The notes beneath the pieces are model-generated. The model was given only the letters and a program-made list of their open reading frames with translations, did no database searches and was not told the origin of the DNA. From assembly GCF_002119525.1 (NCBI RefSeq), contig NZ_CP017917.1, positions 310,001-374,000 on the forward strand: 64,000 nucleotides of DNA, in the 5' to 3' direction. The stretch comes from Vibrio syngnathi. GTDB lineage: Bacteria > Pseudomonadota > Gammaproteobacteria > Enterobacterales > Vibrionaceae. The position numbers and the translations under genes were made by a program. Below, one piece after another: positions 44,883 through 52,804 of the stretch (the stretch's first letter is position 1; each line of letters opens with the position of its first letter).

Positions 44883-45896
44883 ATGAAAACAGAGTACTTA
44901 GGCGATGTTTTACAAGGCAGGCAGGTTGTTGGCTCTTTGAATGTTGAAGACCTACCGATTGGAGAGCATCAGTTTTGGTTCCAAGTAACCAGTGATGGGT
45001 TAGGGCAACCTAAGAACATGCCAGTCTCTGTTTTCAAAGGTAGTCAAGAAGGCCCGAAGTTGATGATCACTGCCGGTATTCACGGTGATGAGCTAAACGG
45101 TGTGTTGGCTGCTCAGCAAATTATCCGAGATTTAGTAGGCAAAACATTAAAAGGCACGGTGACAGTTGTACCAACTGTGAATTTGTCTGGCTTGCTTAAC
45201 CACAGCCGCGATTTTATCTCTTCGGATCCGGGCTCTTGCCCTGCCAACCTTAATCGACTCTTTCCGGGTGATGCGCATGGCTTAGCCGCGGAGCGATTCG
45301 TCGCATCTCTGTGGGATCGCTTACTCAAACACAACGCGACATTTGCTGTTGATCTACATACCCAAACTCGTGGTGCGGTGTATCCACTTTATGTGTTTGC
45401 TGATTACCGAGTAAAGCAATGCTTGGAGATGGCGAGGTTAATGCTGCCCGATTGTGTTCTTAATGATCCCGGCGATCCGGGTATTCTTGAAACGGTCTGG
45501 AATCGAAGTGGAATTCCGAGCATTACAGTGGAAGTAGGGATGGGGAAATTTACTCAACCTGACATGATTCAACGAGCCGTAGATGGTGTTTTTAATATTC
45601 TTTCTTACTACGAGATGCTTGATGCTGAAGGTTTAAGAGACAAAAAGCCACTGCCGAGTATAGATTGGATAGAGGGCAATAATGTAGTGTCTATCCGCGC
45701 TGATATTGGTGGATTTGTGTTACCTCAGGTCGAGCTTTTACAAAGCGTAGAGCAAGATGATCTTTTGGCGATTCAATATGACGCTTTTGGTAACGAATGT
45801 CGTCGCTATCATGCGCCGTCTGCCGGACGTGTACTTAGCTATAACGTGGATGCATTAAGGGAGCCTGGGGCGCTTGTCTGTCGACTATTGAGTTGA
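44883..45896 (+). CDS. Succinylglutamate desuccinylase/aspartoacylase-family protein
   Basis: About 337 residues from ATG 44883 (good GGAG site; an upstream ATG at 44841 is weaker). M14-like zinc deacylase: HGDELNG (zinc HxxE, about residue 64), NLNRLFPG (substrate Arg), VDLHTQTRG (third zinc ligand) and TVEVGMGKF (catalytic Glu). The C-terminal beta-domain resembles that of AstE-like proteins. The substrate is likely an N-acyl amino acid; which one is unknown. Confidence 0.85.
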   Translation: MKTEYLGDVLQGRQVVGSLNVEDLPIGEHQFWFQVTSDGLGQPKNMPVSVFKGSQEGPKLMITAGIHGDELNGVLAAQQIIRDLVGKTLKGTVTVVPTVNLSGLLNHSRDFISSDPGSCPANLNRLFPGDAHGLAAERFVASLWDRLLKHNATFAVDLHTQTRGAVYPLYVFADYRVKQCLEMARLMLPDCVLNDPGDPGILETVWNRSGIPSITVEVGMGKFTQPDMIQRAVDGVFNILSYYEMLDAEGLRDKKPLPSIDWIEGNNVVSIRADIGGFVLPQVELLQSVEQDDLLAIQYDAFGNECRRYHAPSAGRVLSYNVDALREPGALVCRLLS

Positions 45897-45952
45897 GATG
45901 CTCTTCGGCGGGCGTCTCTTTGTCAATCTGGCGCATCGTCATTTGAAACGTG

Positions 45953-45983
45953 TAAAAAAAAAGACCGAGCAGGGCTCGGTCTG
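45953..45983 (-). terminator. Terminator of the ula-type PTS operon
   Basis: AGACCGAGC / GCTCGGTCT stem; read on the minus strand it is followed by nine T. Confidence 0.9.
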
Positions 45984-46018
45984 ATAGCTTTTCTCTGGAG
46001 TAACAGCTTTTAGCGTAA

Positions 46019-46468
46019 CTAGTATCGCTTTAAGATCTCGATGATCTCTTGCTCTGTTTCCGCTGCGATAATGGCATCAATGTCATCATCATTTTGGAAC
46101 AACTCTGATAGCGCCATAATAGTATGGATATGGCTATCTGAGTCCATCGCTGCCAGAGTGATTGAAAGGTAAACGTCACCGTTGTCTTCCGACTCTAAAT
46201 CAACACCCTTTTTGAATACTGTCACCTGCAGTGATGCTTCGTTCACACCATCTTCAGGACGAGCATGAGGCATCGCAATCTTTGGTGCTAGAACATAGTA
46301 CGCGCCGATGTCTTTGTGCTTTTGCTTGATAGCTTCAACATAGCTTGCTTCAATTTTCTTGCTTGCTAACAGTGTTGAACAGGTTAAATCAATCGCAGCA
46401 TCAACCGTTAGGTTCTCTTCAGAGTTGATGATAACGCCTTGGTTACCGATTAAATCGAATAGGCTCAT
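46019..46468 (-). CDS. ulaC: PTS IIA component (UlaC-like)
   Basis: 149-residue EIIA of the mannitol/fructose superfamily as used in ascorbate-type PTS. Phosphorylated His is in IAMPHARPED (about residue 68). It accepts phosphate from HPr and passes it to the IIB Cys. Start ATG 46468, with GGATGG upstream. The upstream IIC frame ends at 46465, so the two overlap by 4 bp. Confidence 0.82.
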   Translation of the reverse strand: MSLFDLIGNQGVIINSEENLTVDAAIDLTCSTLLASKKIEASYVEAIKQKHKDIGAYYVLAPKIAMPHARPEDGVNEASLQVTVFKKGVDLESEDNGDVYLSITLAAMDSDSHIHTIMALSELFQNDDDIDAIIAAETEQEIIEILKRY

Positions 46469-47721
46469 GAAACAATCCATCCTAGAATCAGACCAACAAC
46501 ACCGAAGTCGAAGTCAGCAAATGTTGTCGCTTCAAGCCCAAGACCACCCAGTACTGGAAGTAGTAGCATTGGTAGGAAAGAGATACACAGACCTTGCGTG
46601 AATGAACCTAGAATTGCACCACGTAGACCGCCAGTAGCGTTACCGTAAACACCTGCCGCACCACCTACGAAGAAGTGTGGAACCACGCCAGCTACAATGA
46701 TTGTCCAACCAAGCGCGCCTTGAACAGCCATTGCTAGTAGACCTGCCGCGAAAGAACAAAGGAAACCGATAAGTACCGCGTTTGGCGCTACAGGGAATAC
46801 CATAGGGCAGTCTAGAGCAGGTTTTGCCCCCGGAACTAGTTTGTCAGAAATACCTTTAAATGCAGGAACGATTTCAGCAATCAGCATCTTCACACCTTGC
46901 AATACGATGTAAACACCACCTGCAAAGATTAGAGATTGCATGAAGGTAAACACAACCCAGTTTTGACCGCTTGATACTGTTTCTACAAACTCGCCGCCCG
47001 CAATAATAGACGCAAGCATGAAGAAGATAGCCATTGTTGTTGCTACGGCTACTGGCGTATCACGTAGGAACATTAAGCTTTTAGGAACTTGGATGTCTTC
47101 TGTTGATTTTGATGTGTCACCGAATTTGCTACCAATGAAGCCAGACACGATGTAAGACAGTGTCGAGAAGTGACCGATAGCCAGTTGATCAGTACCCATC
47201 ACTTTTTCAGTGTACTTTTGGCCTAGCGCTGGCATCACAACCATTAATGTACCCACAATGATTGAGCCGATTGCGACAAGAGCTGTGCCTTCAATGTTTG
47301 CTGTAGACAGAATTACTGCTACCAGCATAGACATGAACATTGTGTGGTGACCCGTTAAGAAAATATATTTTAAAGGAGTAATTCGAGCCAATAAAATATT
47401 CACAACGAATGCGAAGAACATAATTAGAGCCATTTCATAACCGAATGCTTCTTGTGCTAATGCAACAATTGCTTCGTTATTTGGAATAACACCACTTACG
47501 CCGAATGCTTCAGTAAATACAACTGAGAAGTTATTTAATGCGCCAACAAGAGCGCCAGCACCAAAACCTAAAATTAGGAAACCCATTACGGTTTTAATTG
47601 TGCCTTTTAGAATAGTAGAAATATCTGCTTTTTGTGCAACAAGGCCAATGAAAGCAATTAAACCTACCATGATTGCTGGCTCTTTTAATAAGCCGAGCAT
47701 GAATTCGAAAAAGTTTTGCAT
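46465..47721 (-). CDS. ulaA: PTS ascorbate-type permease IIC (UlaA-like)
   Basis: 418-residue inner-membrane IIC transporter of the SgaT/UlaA type, about eleven helices. Typical are VGLIAFIGLVAQKADISTILKGT near the start, FLTGHHTMFMSMLVAVILS (about 115-134) and VVPHFFVGGAAGVYGNATGG (about 345-364). It should translocate and phosphorylate L-ascorbate or a related acid sugar. It starts 9 bp after ulaB. No ulaD/E/F/G catabolic genes lie nearby, so the substrate assignment is tentative. Confidence 0.88.
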   Translation of the reverse strand: MQNFFEFMLGLLKEPAIMVGLIAFIGLVAQKADISTILKGTIKTVMGFLILGFGAGALVGALNNFSVVFTEAFGVSGVIPNNEAIVALAQEAFGYEMALIMFFAFVVNILLARITPLKYIFLTGHHTMFMSMLVAVILSTANIEGTALVAIGSIIVGTLMVVMPALGQKYTEKVMGTDQLAIGHFSTLSYIVSGFIGSKFGDTSKSTEDIQVPKSLMFLRDTPVAVATTMAIFFMLASIIAGGEFVETVSSGQNWVVFTFMQSLIFAGGVYIVLQGVKMLIAEIVPAFKGISDKLVPGAKPALDCPMVFPVAPNAVLIGFLCSFAAGLLAMAVQGALGWTIIVAGVVPHFFVGGAAGVYGNATGGLRGAILGSFTQGLCISFLPMLLLPVLGGLGLEATTFADFDFGVVGLILGWIVS

Positions 47722-47730
47722 AATTTGACC

Positions 47731-48000
47731 TTACATGAAAGTTTTTAGTTGTTCTTCGATTGATACTTTGTCAAAAATATTTTTAAGGCTGATGATGTTC
47801 TCTTTACCAGCGTCTTTTAGTTGGTTTGCAACGTCTGTTGCTGCAACCCAAATATCCGCATTGCTTGATGCTGCAGATGATAGATCTTCGTGATCAACTT
47901 CTGCTTCGAAACCGATTTTTTTAGCGACTTCTTTTACTGCCATTTCCATCATTAGAGAAGTACCAAGGCCGTTACCGCAAACTACAAGAATCTTTTTCAT
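47731..48000 (-). CDS. ulaB: PTS IIB component (UlaB-like)
   Basis: 89-residue soluble EIIB with the phosphocysteine in MKKILVVCGNGLGTSLMMEM (Cys 8). It relays phosphate from IIA to the sugar bound to IIC. First gene of the ulaBAC-order operon. Its upstream region has a 43-bp inverted repeat. Confidence 0.88.
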   Translation of the reverse strand: MKKILVVCGNGLGTSLMMEMAVKEVAKKIGFEAEVDHEDLSSAASSNADIWVAATDVANQLKDAGKENIISLKNIFDKVSIEEQLKTFM

Positions 48001-48090
48001 AATATTTGTCTCAATTGGATTTTAGGGGTTGAGAAACTGCGTTCTCTTGTTGTGTGGGAGAATAGTAATGGAAATATTGAGATTTCAATA

Positions 48091-48133
48091 AGATCTCCAT
48101 CACAAAGGTAAAATGAGATTGTGATGAAGATCT
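48091..48133. promoter_or_regulatory. Inverted repeat upstream of the ula-type operon
   Basis: Arms AGATCTCCATCACAA (48091-48105) and TTGTGATGAAGATCT (48119-48133) match 14/15 as an inverted repeat, with 13 bp between. It lies 91 bp upstream of ulaB. It looks like a regulator operator, and TGTGATGAAGATCTCG is also loosely CRP-like. No adjacent regulator of the UlaR type is present. Confidence 0.65.
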
Positions 48134-48284
48134 CGTTATTTTGTAGTTAAGATCCAGAGTGAGACTTTGATCAAATTTAACTTTTCACACGAATATGCAA
48201 CGTATCTATTGAGAAAGGTGGGGGTAAATGTATTTGTCTATTGAAATGTAAATATATAGAGGGTCTGTTGAAGAAAATAGAGAA

Positions 48285-48770
48285 TTAATCGTATCGACCG
48301 TAGTCGGTAAGCATTTTCTTAAGCATGCTATTAACGTCTTTGGTCTTTTTATTTCTTTTAGTCAGTTGGCTAAGAGAAGTCGGTTTTGGCGAGGGAGCAT
48401 TTTCACCATCTATTTCTTCGGTTTTATCTTTCATTTTCTGTACAGCAGGCAATAACATTCTAATTTCTTCGTTATTGGCATTAGTCAGAACCACAATATT
48501 TTCGGATTCAACTTGGGTAATGGTTAATATTCCATGCTTAACGGATTCAACCTTTTCACCAATCATAATTGATTCAGGTGCGACAGAGCGATCGGTTAAC
48601 TGACCTGTACGTAATTTCGCCGCACTGATAGCGCGGATATTTCCGGTGTTTTCAAACGCGACAATAACAGTATAGGTATTATAATACTCAACTACTGTCA
48701 CATAGCCGTGTCTATTTGTTTTGAATCTAGCTCCATTGTTCATGTCGTGCGGAGCTTCCATTTTCTTCAC
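48285..48770 (-). CDS. Hypothetical protein with AP2/phage-type DNA-associated repeat pattern
   Basis: 161 residues. The segment GARFKTNRHGYVTVVEYYN and onward to NTGNIRAISAAKLRTGQLTD (about residues 12-58) closely follows the beta-strand pattern of small domains seen next to phage homing endonucleases (GxxFxTNxxGxVxVxxY..xVxVxFxxTG). A weaker second copy starts at IGEKVESVKHGILTI. The Lys-rich C-terminus (about 128-160) is probably DNA- or RNA-contacting. No nuclease domain is present. Odd in a non-phage setting. Function unknown. Confidence 0.6.
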   Translation of the reverse strand: MKKMEAPHDMNNGARFKTNRHGYVTVVEYYNTYTVIVAFENTGNIRAISAAKLRTGQLTDRSVAPESIMIGEKVESVKHGILTITQVESENIVVLTNANNEEIRMLLPAVQKMKDKTEEIDGENAPSPKPTSLSQLTKRNKKTKDVNSMLKKMLTDYGRYD

Positions 48771-49180
48771 GTGTTTCCTCTCTTAGTCTCGATGGCTGTT
48801 ATATCTAATCAGCCCTTCTCGTTTTATAGATAATGTATGGGTGAGATAATACAAAGTATATACGCATCTAAACTGAAGATGAATCTTGAAGTCATAGTAA
48901 ATGAGGGAGAACACAGAAAAGTAGTAATAATCACACAGAATTAACCAAGAGATTACGCTGCTTTCTACATAGGTGAACATATCACATTCATTTCATGGTC
49001 TTCATTTACAACGCCTGTAGCTTAAAGTTTTATTGGGTAATTACTCAATAAATCCAACCTGATATGTGAGCCAATTTATATAAATAAGAATTATATAAAT
49101 TATTGATTTAATGAATGTTTACTGATTAAGACAATTTTTGTTAGAACACCATCTTCAAAACAATAAGATAGGTAAATCTA
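48771..49180. other. Intergenic region before the lipoprotein gene
   Basis: 410 bp, very AT-rich. It separates divergent genes at 48770 and 49181. I see no repeat, hairpin or operator I can support, and no small gene with a ribosome site. Confidence 0.4.
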
Positions 49181-49801
49181 ATGACAAAACTCGTCAGTTT
49201 GCTCCTTGCCACAATCACGCTAGGGCTTTCAGGTTGTGCAACGGTATTAACTCCAGAGCAGAGTGCGCCACAATTGAGTGTCGTACCTCAAGAAAAAGCA
49301 CTGACTATTGCAGTGATCGATAAACGCCCATACGTTTTAGACCAAGATAAAGAGCCAAAGTTTGAGGGCATTATCCGTAGTTCTCTCGGTATTCCTTATT
49401 CACACAACACGGCGACACAACAGCCGATGTCTCAGTTTTTGACGGATAGACTCGTTGCAGGATTAAAGAAGCAGCAAGTGACAGTGGACTCAGTAGAGAC
49501 GACACCAAACCAAAACATCACTAAAGTCGTTGAGCAGATGAAAGCGTTCGACAATAAATCGATGATGTTCGTCTTGAATGAATGGAAATATGATTTCCAC
49601 GCGTTTACAGATAACTCTTGGTACAACATTAATGTGATTATTTATGATGAAGCCGGTAAGAAGTTACTGAGTAAAAACTTCCAAGGCGAGAACGATGTGC
49701 CAGATGGAGGCGTGATCATTAATGAAATGCAGCTTATCTATAAACAACGTTTCGAAGAAATCTTCCAAGACGTTGAAGTGAAAAGTGCATTGCTAAACTA
49801 G
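49181..49801 (+). CDS. YajG-like lipoprotein
   Basis: 206-residue secreted lipoprotein. The lipobox is LSGC, with the lipidated Cys at residue 19 after a typical lipoprotein signal. The mature part resembles YajG-family lipoproteins (TIAVIDKRPYV near 45-55; residues 140-200 beta-rich). Probably anchored in the outer membrane facing the periplasm; the role is unknown. Its terminator is at 49829. Confidence 0.78.
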   Translation: MTKLVSLLLATITLGLSGCATVLTPEQSAPQLSVVPQEKALTIAVIDKRPYVLDQDKEPKFEGIIRSSLGIPYSHNTATQQPMSQFLTDRLVAGLKKQQVTVDSVETTPNQNITKVVEQMKAFDNKSMMFVLNEWKYDFHAFTDNSWYNINVIIYDEAGKKLLSKNFQGENDVPDGGVIINEMQLIYKQRFEEIFQDVEVKSALLN

Positions 49802-49828
49802 TTACAGGTACTTTCTTTTATATTCTAG

Positions 49829-49857
49829 AAAAGCCACGTCCTGTGGCTTTTTATTTT
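49829..49857 (+). terminator. Terminator after the lipoprotein gene
   Basis: AAAAGCCAC / GTGGCTTTTT stem with T-rich tail. Confidence 0.85.
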
Positions 49858-49938
49858 AACAATCGATTTAGTTAACTTATTTTTGCCTGCCCCCGTCGAT
49901 CTCGCCGATAAACACTGCGTTTTGTTTAATCCTTGACC

Positions 49939-49954
49939 GCGCGAACGTTTGCGT
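49939..49954 (+). promoter_or_regulatory. PurR box upstream of nupC
   Basis: GCGCGAACGTTTGCGT matches the PurR operator ACGCAAACGTTTGCGT at 14 of 16 positions and is nearly palindromic around AACGTT. It directly follows a TTGACC hexamer at 49933, so a bound repressor would cover the promoter. PurR (hypoxanthine/guanine-sensing) control of a nucleoside carrier fits. Confidence 0.7.
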
Positions 49955-49961
49955 CAAAAAA

Positions 49962-49977
49962 TGTGATGAAAGTCTCA
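49962..49977 (+). promoter_or_regulatory. Possible CRP site upstream of nupC
   Basis: TGTGATGAAAGTCTCA fits TGTGA-N6-TCACA with one mismatch. CRP activation of nucleoside transport is typical of enterobacteria and vibrios. Inferred. Confidence 0.45.
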
Positions 49978-50024
49978 CTTAACTGTTTATACTTCTTTTC
50001 CGGTTTTAAGCCGGTGCTTAGCCA

Positions 50025-50092
50025 ATACAAGCCGTCACATGGATATGTGAATGACCCCACGGACCGGACCAGCTACGTTCCACTGCTTGTAT
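50025..50092 (+). ncRNA. Structured leader element of nupC (candidate cis-regulatory RNA)
   Basis: Perfect 8-bp enclosing stem ATACAAGC (50025-50032) / GCTTGTAT (50085-50092). Just inside it is a perfect 6-bp hairpin TCACAT-GGAT-ATGTGA (50035-50050), followed by a GC-rich single-stranded or weakly paired segment (50051-50084). The 3' arm of the outer stem touches AAGGTGA, the ribosome site of the upstream ORF at 50107. This layout would allow ligand- or factor-controlled translation. It matches no riboswitch class I can recall; the purine-riboswitch core is absent. Confidence 0.5.
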
Positions 50093-50106
50093 AAGGTGAT
50101 TTTTAC

Positions 50107-50226
50107 ATGAACAACTCGTTGTTACATTCGCTAACCCTGTTAGCTCCTTCATCGCGTAGCGTTTTGCTTGCGGTTCTTTGTCCTATTCCTTTGATGTCAT
50201 TCGTTTGGCTCATGTTCACTCTTTAA
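50107..50226 (+). CDS. 39-residue hydrophobic upstream ORF (leader-peptide candidate)
   Basis: Starts ATG 50107, 8 nt after AAGGTG; ends TAA 50226, 18 nt before nupC ATG at 50245. The product MNNSLLHSLTLLAPSSRSVL and onward has one likely membrane helix (SVLLAVLCPIPLMSFVWLMF). Close spacing to nupC suggests translational coupling or attenuation. It could also be a real small membrane protein. No homologue recalled. Confidence 0.5.
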   Translation: MNNSLLHSLTLLAPSSRSVLLAVLCPIPLMSFVWLMFTL

Positions 50227-50244
50227 GGATTACTAGGACACATT

Positions 50245-51453
50245 ATGAATATTCTATTTGGTTTTGTCGGTGTTCTGGCACTGATTGCTTGTGCGTACCT
50301 GCTATCTGAAAGTCGTTCTTCGATTAACTGGAAAACAGTCTCTCGTGCACTATTACTTCAAATCGGTTTTGCTGCTTTGGTGTTGTATTTCCCTTGGGGA
50401 CAATTGGCGCTAACAAGCCTAAGTAATGGCGTTTCTAGCCTGCTTGGTTTTGCAGACGCTGGTATCGCATTCCTTTTCGGCGACCTTGCAACTGAAGGTT
50501 TCATTTTCGCGATACGCGTACTTCCAATCATTATCTTCTTCAGTGCTTTGATCTCTGCACTTTACTACCTCGGCATCATGCAAAAAGTGATTCAAATCTT
50601 GGGCGGAGCGGTGCAAAAACTGCTCGGCACCAGTAAAGCTGAATCCTTGGTAGCGACAGGTAATATTTTCCTTTCTCAGGGTGAGTCTCCTCTTCTTATT
50701 CGTCCATTTTTAAAATCTATGACTCGTTCGGAACTGTTTGCTGTAATGGCAGGTGGTATGGCGTCGGTAGCGGGCAGTGTACTTGGTGGTTATGCTGGCC
50801 TTGGTGTAGAGCTTAAATATCTTATAGCAGCAAGCTTCATGGCGGCTCCAGGTAGCCTGTTAATGGCGAAGATCATCGTTCCTGAGCGCAGCACACCAAG
50901 TGACTACGACCATATCGAACTCGATAAAGCTGACCAAAGCAACGTAATCGATGCATTGGCAAGCGGCGCGATGAACGGTATGAAAGTCGCAGTGGCTGTC
51001 GGTACTATGTTGATTGCATTCGTGAGTGTGATTGCGATGGTTAACACTGGCCTAGAAAGTCTAGGTGAAACGTTCGGTTTTGCGGGTATTACACTGCAAG
51101 CAATCTTCGGTTACCTGTTCTCCCCTCTAGCGTGGCTGATTGGTATCCCGAGTGATGAAGTATTAATGGCGGGTTCTTACATCGGTCAGAAGATTGTAAT
51201 GAACGAGTTTGTTGCTTTCATCGACTTCGTTGAGAACAAAGCGTTGTTATCTGAACACAGCCAAGTAATCGTTACTTTTGCTCTATGTGGCTTTGCTAAC
51301 ATTGGCTCTATCGCAATTCAGCTGGGTTCAATCGGTGTTATGGCACCAGAGCGTCGTGCTGAAGTGGCAAACTTAGGCTTGAAAGCAGTCGCTGCTGGTA
51401 CGCTTGCAAACCTAATGAGTGCGTGTTTAGCGGGTATCTTCATCTTGCTTTAA
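50245..51453 (+). CDS. nupC: NupC-type concentrative nucleoside transporter
   Basis: 402-residue inner-membrane CNT-family nucleoside importer, H+- or Na+-coupled. Family blocks are visible: ATGNIFLSQGESPLLIRP (about residues 137-154), AVMAGGMASVAGSVLGGY (about 167-184), SPLAWLIGIPSDEVLMAG (about 293-310) and TFALCGFANIGSIAIQLG (about 349-366). Two helical hairpins and crossed helices shape the binding site. Upstream PurR and CRP sites tie it to nucleoside or purine use. Confidence 0.93.
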   Translation: MNILFGFVGVLALIACAYLLSESRSSINWKTVSRALLLQIGFAALVLYFPWGQLALTSLSNGVSSLLGFADAGIAFLFGDLATEGFIFAIRVLPIIIFFSALISALYYLGIMQKVIQILGGAVQKLLGTSKAESLVATGNIFLSQGESPLLIRPFLKSMTRSELFAVMAGGMASVAGSVLGGYAGLGVELKYLIAASFMAAPGSLLMAKIIVPERSTPSDYDHIELDKADQSNVIDALASGAMNGMKVAVAVGTMLIAFVSVIAMVNTGLESLGETFGFAGITLQAIFGYLFSPLAWLIGIPSDEVLMAGSYIGQKIVMNEFVAFIDFVENKALLSEHSQVIVTFALCGFANIGSIAIQLGSIGVMAPERRAEVANLGLKAVAAGTLANLMSACLAGIFILL

Positions 51454-51486
51454 GCTAGATTTACCCAAAACAGCTAGATTCAGTTA

Positions 51487-51537
51487 AAGCGGACATCTTT
51501 CTTACGGATTCAACGTGAAAAGGGTGTCCGCTTTTTT
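51487..51537 (+). terminator. Terminator of nupC
   Basis: AAGCGGACA pairs with TGTCCGCTT over a long loop, followed by a T run. Confidence 0.75.
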
Positions 51538-51679
51538 GTGCCTGCTCGTTAAGTTGATTCAGATTCAAACTCATCTTTTATTGCCTTGCTGTGTGGCAGG
51601 CTCACTCTGAAGAGTAATAGAGCAAGCCTGTTTTATCCGATATACTTGAATATCATTAGGTTGCGATTAATAGCATTCT

Positions 51680-51739
51680 GCTTCGATTAAGAAAATCCGG
51701 TTTCTATTAAGAACACTCGGCTTCGATTAAGAATACGAC
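51680..51739 (+). repeat. Three degenerate 20-bp tandem repeats
   Basis: Units at 51680, 51700 and 51720 of the form gcttcgattaagaaaatccg, sharing TTAAGAA. A weaker fourth relative precedes at about 51661. The array lies 32 bp upstream of the ATG at 51771. Confidence 0.7.
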
Positions 51740-51770
51740 AACCAAGCTCAAATTTATCAAGGGTCTCTCC

Positions 51771-52040
51771 ATGAACATGCGCGTTCTCATCGGTCTTATT
51801 GCTACCTTCATTGGCTTGTTTGCGATGGTTTATCTTATTGCTGGTGGCACTCAATTTCCTATCTATCAGTGGCCGCAAGAAGCGTATCTCGGTTTGGTGT
51901 TTAGCGTAGTATGGGGCACTGGCGTCGCAGCATCGGTGGCTTATGTCTTCTCAGCTTTGGTGTTTGTGACTGTCGCGGTGGTTTGCTATGCGATCGGTTA
52001 TAAAATCGGTGGGCTCTTTTCTTCAAGTTCTAAAGCTTAA
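51771..52040 (+). CDS. Small membrane protein of unknown function
   Basis: 89 residues with two or three hydrophobic helices (VLIGLIATFIGLFAMVYLIA and VFVTVAVVCYAIGYKIGGL). Good AGGG site before ATG 51771; a second ATG lies two codons later. No family recognised. It is followed 46 bp downstream by a methyltransferase gene on the same strand. Confidence 0.65.
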   Translation: MNMRVLIGLIATFIGLFAMVYLIAGGTQFPIYQWPQEAYLGLVFSVVWGTGVAASVAYVFSALVFVTVAVVCYAIGYKIGGLFSSSSKA

Positions 52041-52085
52041 TTTCACTAAGGTGTGTTGATGTTCATTGAAGTGAGATTTGTTTGA

Positions 52086-52703
52086 ATGCACTGGCTCGAT
52101 CGTTGGAAAGTGTATCGCTATCATCGAAAACAGGCTAACCGCTCGAATGGCGACAAGGCTAAAGCTTTAGGGTGGACCGGCGAAGAGAGCCAATTGTGTC
52201 GCTTTGAAGTGATTGCTCGTTCGGCTGACTTCGAAAAGAAGAGTGTCTTAGATTTGGGTTGCGGCTATGGCGAGCTGTTTGAATTGCTCGACAGTATCTA
52301 TCGAATTCAGTCTTACACAGGTGTTGACCAACATGCAGGCTTTCTAAAAAAGGCTAAGCAGAACTATACAGAAGCTCGTTGTCAGTTCTTGTCGGGTGAC
52401 ATGAGCCAAATGAGCCTTGAGACACACGATGTGGTTATCGCCAGTGGTTCATTGAATTACATCTCTCGCGACTCCGATTATCTGACTAACATGATTACTC
52501 GTATGTATGAATTGTCGAATCAGACGGTGATTTTTAATCTTCTCAACTCAAGCCAATACCCTTCACGTAACACTTTGATGAGTTATCACCCTCAAGGCGT
52601 ATATCGCTTTTGTAAAACGCTCTGTGACGATGTTTCCTTGATCGAAGGGTATGCGGAAGGGGATTTCACGATAGTAATGAACAAATGCGAGTCAGGGGCT
52701 TGA
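52086..52703 (+). CDS. Class I SAM-dependent methyltransferase
   Basis: 205-residue Rossmann-fold methyltransferase. SAM-binding motif I is VLDLGCGYGELFE (about residue 56), motif II acidic residue is in TGVDQH (about 79), and VVIASGSLNYISRDSDYL is the post-motif helix region. The substrate is not deducible; the general architecture is that of small-molecule methyltransferases. Confidence 0.85.
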   Translation: MHWLDRWKVYRYHRKQANRSNGDKAKALGWTGEESQLCRFEVIARSADFEKKSVLDLGCGYGELFELLDSIYRIQSYTGVDQHAGFLKKAKQNYTEARCQFLSGDMSQMSLETHDVVIASGSLNYISRDSDYLTNMITRMYELSNQTVIFNLLNSSQYPSRNTLMSYHPQGVYRFCKTLCDDVSLIEGYAEGDFTIVMNKCESGA

Positions 52704-52746
52704 TGCCGTCTTTATCTTGATACTAGTACCGTCGTAGCAAACATTG

Positions 52747-52781
52747 AAAAGCCGCATGCCATGGAAGGTATGCGGCTTTTT
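52747..52781. terminator. Bidirectional terminator
   Basis: AAAAGCCGCATGCC pairs with GGTATGCGGCTTTT. It is shared by the methyltransferase and DUF3541 genes. Confidence 0.88.
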
Positions 52782-52804
52782 GGATCCTAAAATCAACTTA
52801 GGTA

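Larger units (their letters stand above)
51454..51770. other. Intergenic region downstream of nupC
   Basis: 317 bp. It holds the nupC terminator at 51487 and a degenerate 20-bp tandem repeat (51680-51739) ahead of the gene at 51771. Nothing else seen. Confidence 0.5.

Noticed and set aside
48285..48770. Prophage remnant around the AP2/phage-like protein
   Set aside because: No integrase, structural phage gene or attachment repeat lies nearby; the neighbours are ordinary metabolic genes.
50025..50092. Assignment of the nupC leader to the purine riboswitch class
   Set aside because: The conserved purine junctions and loop sequences are absent, so only a generic structured-leader call is made.
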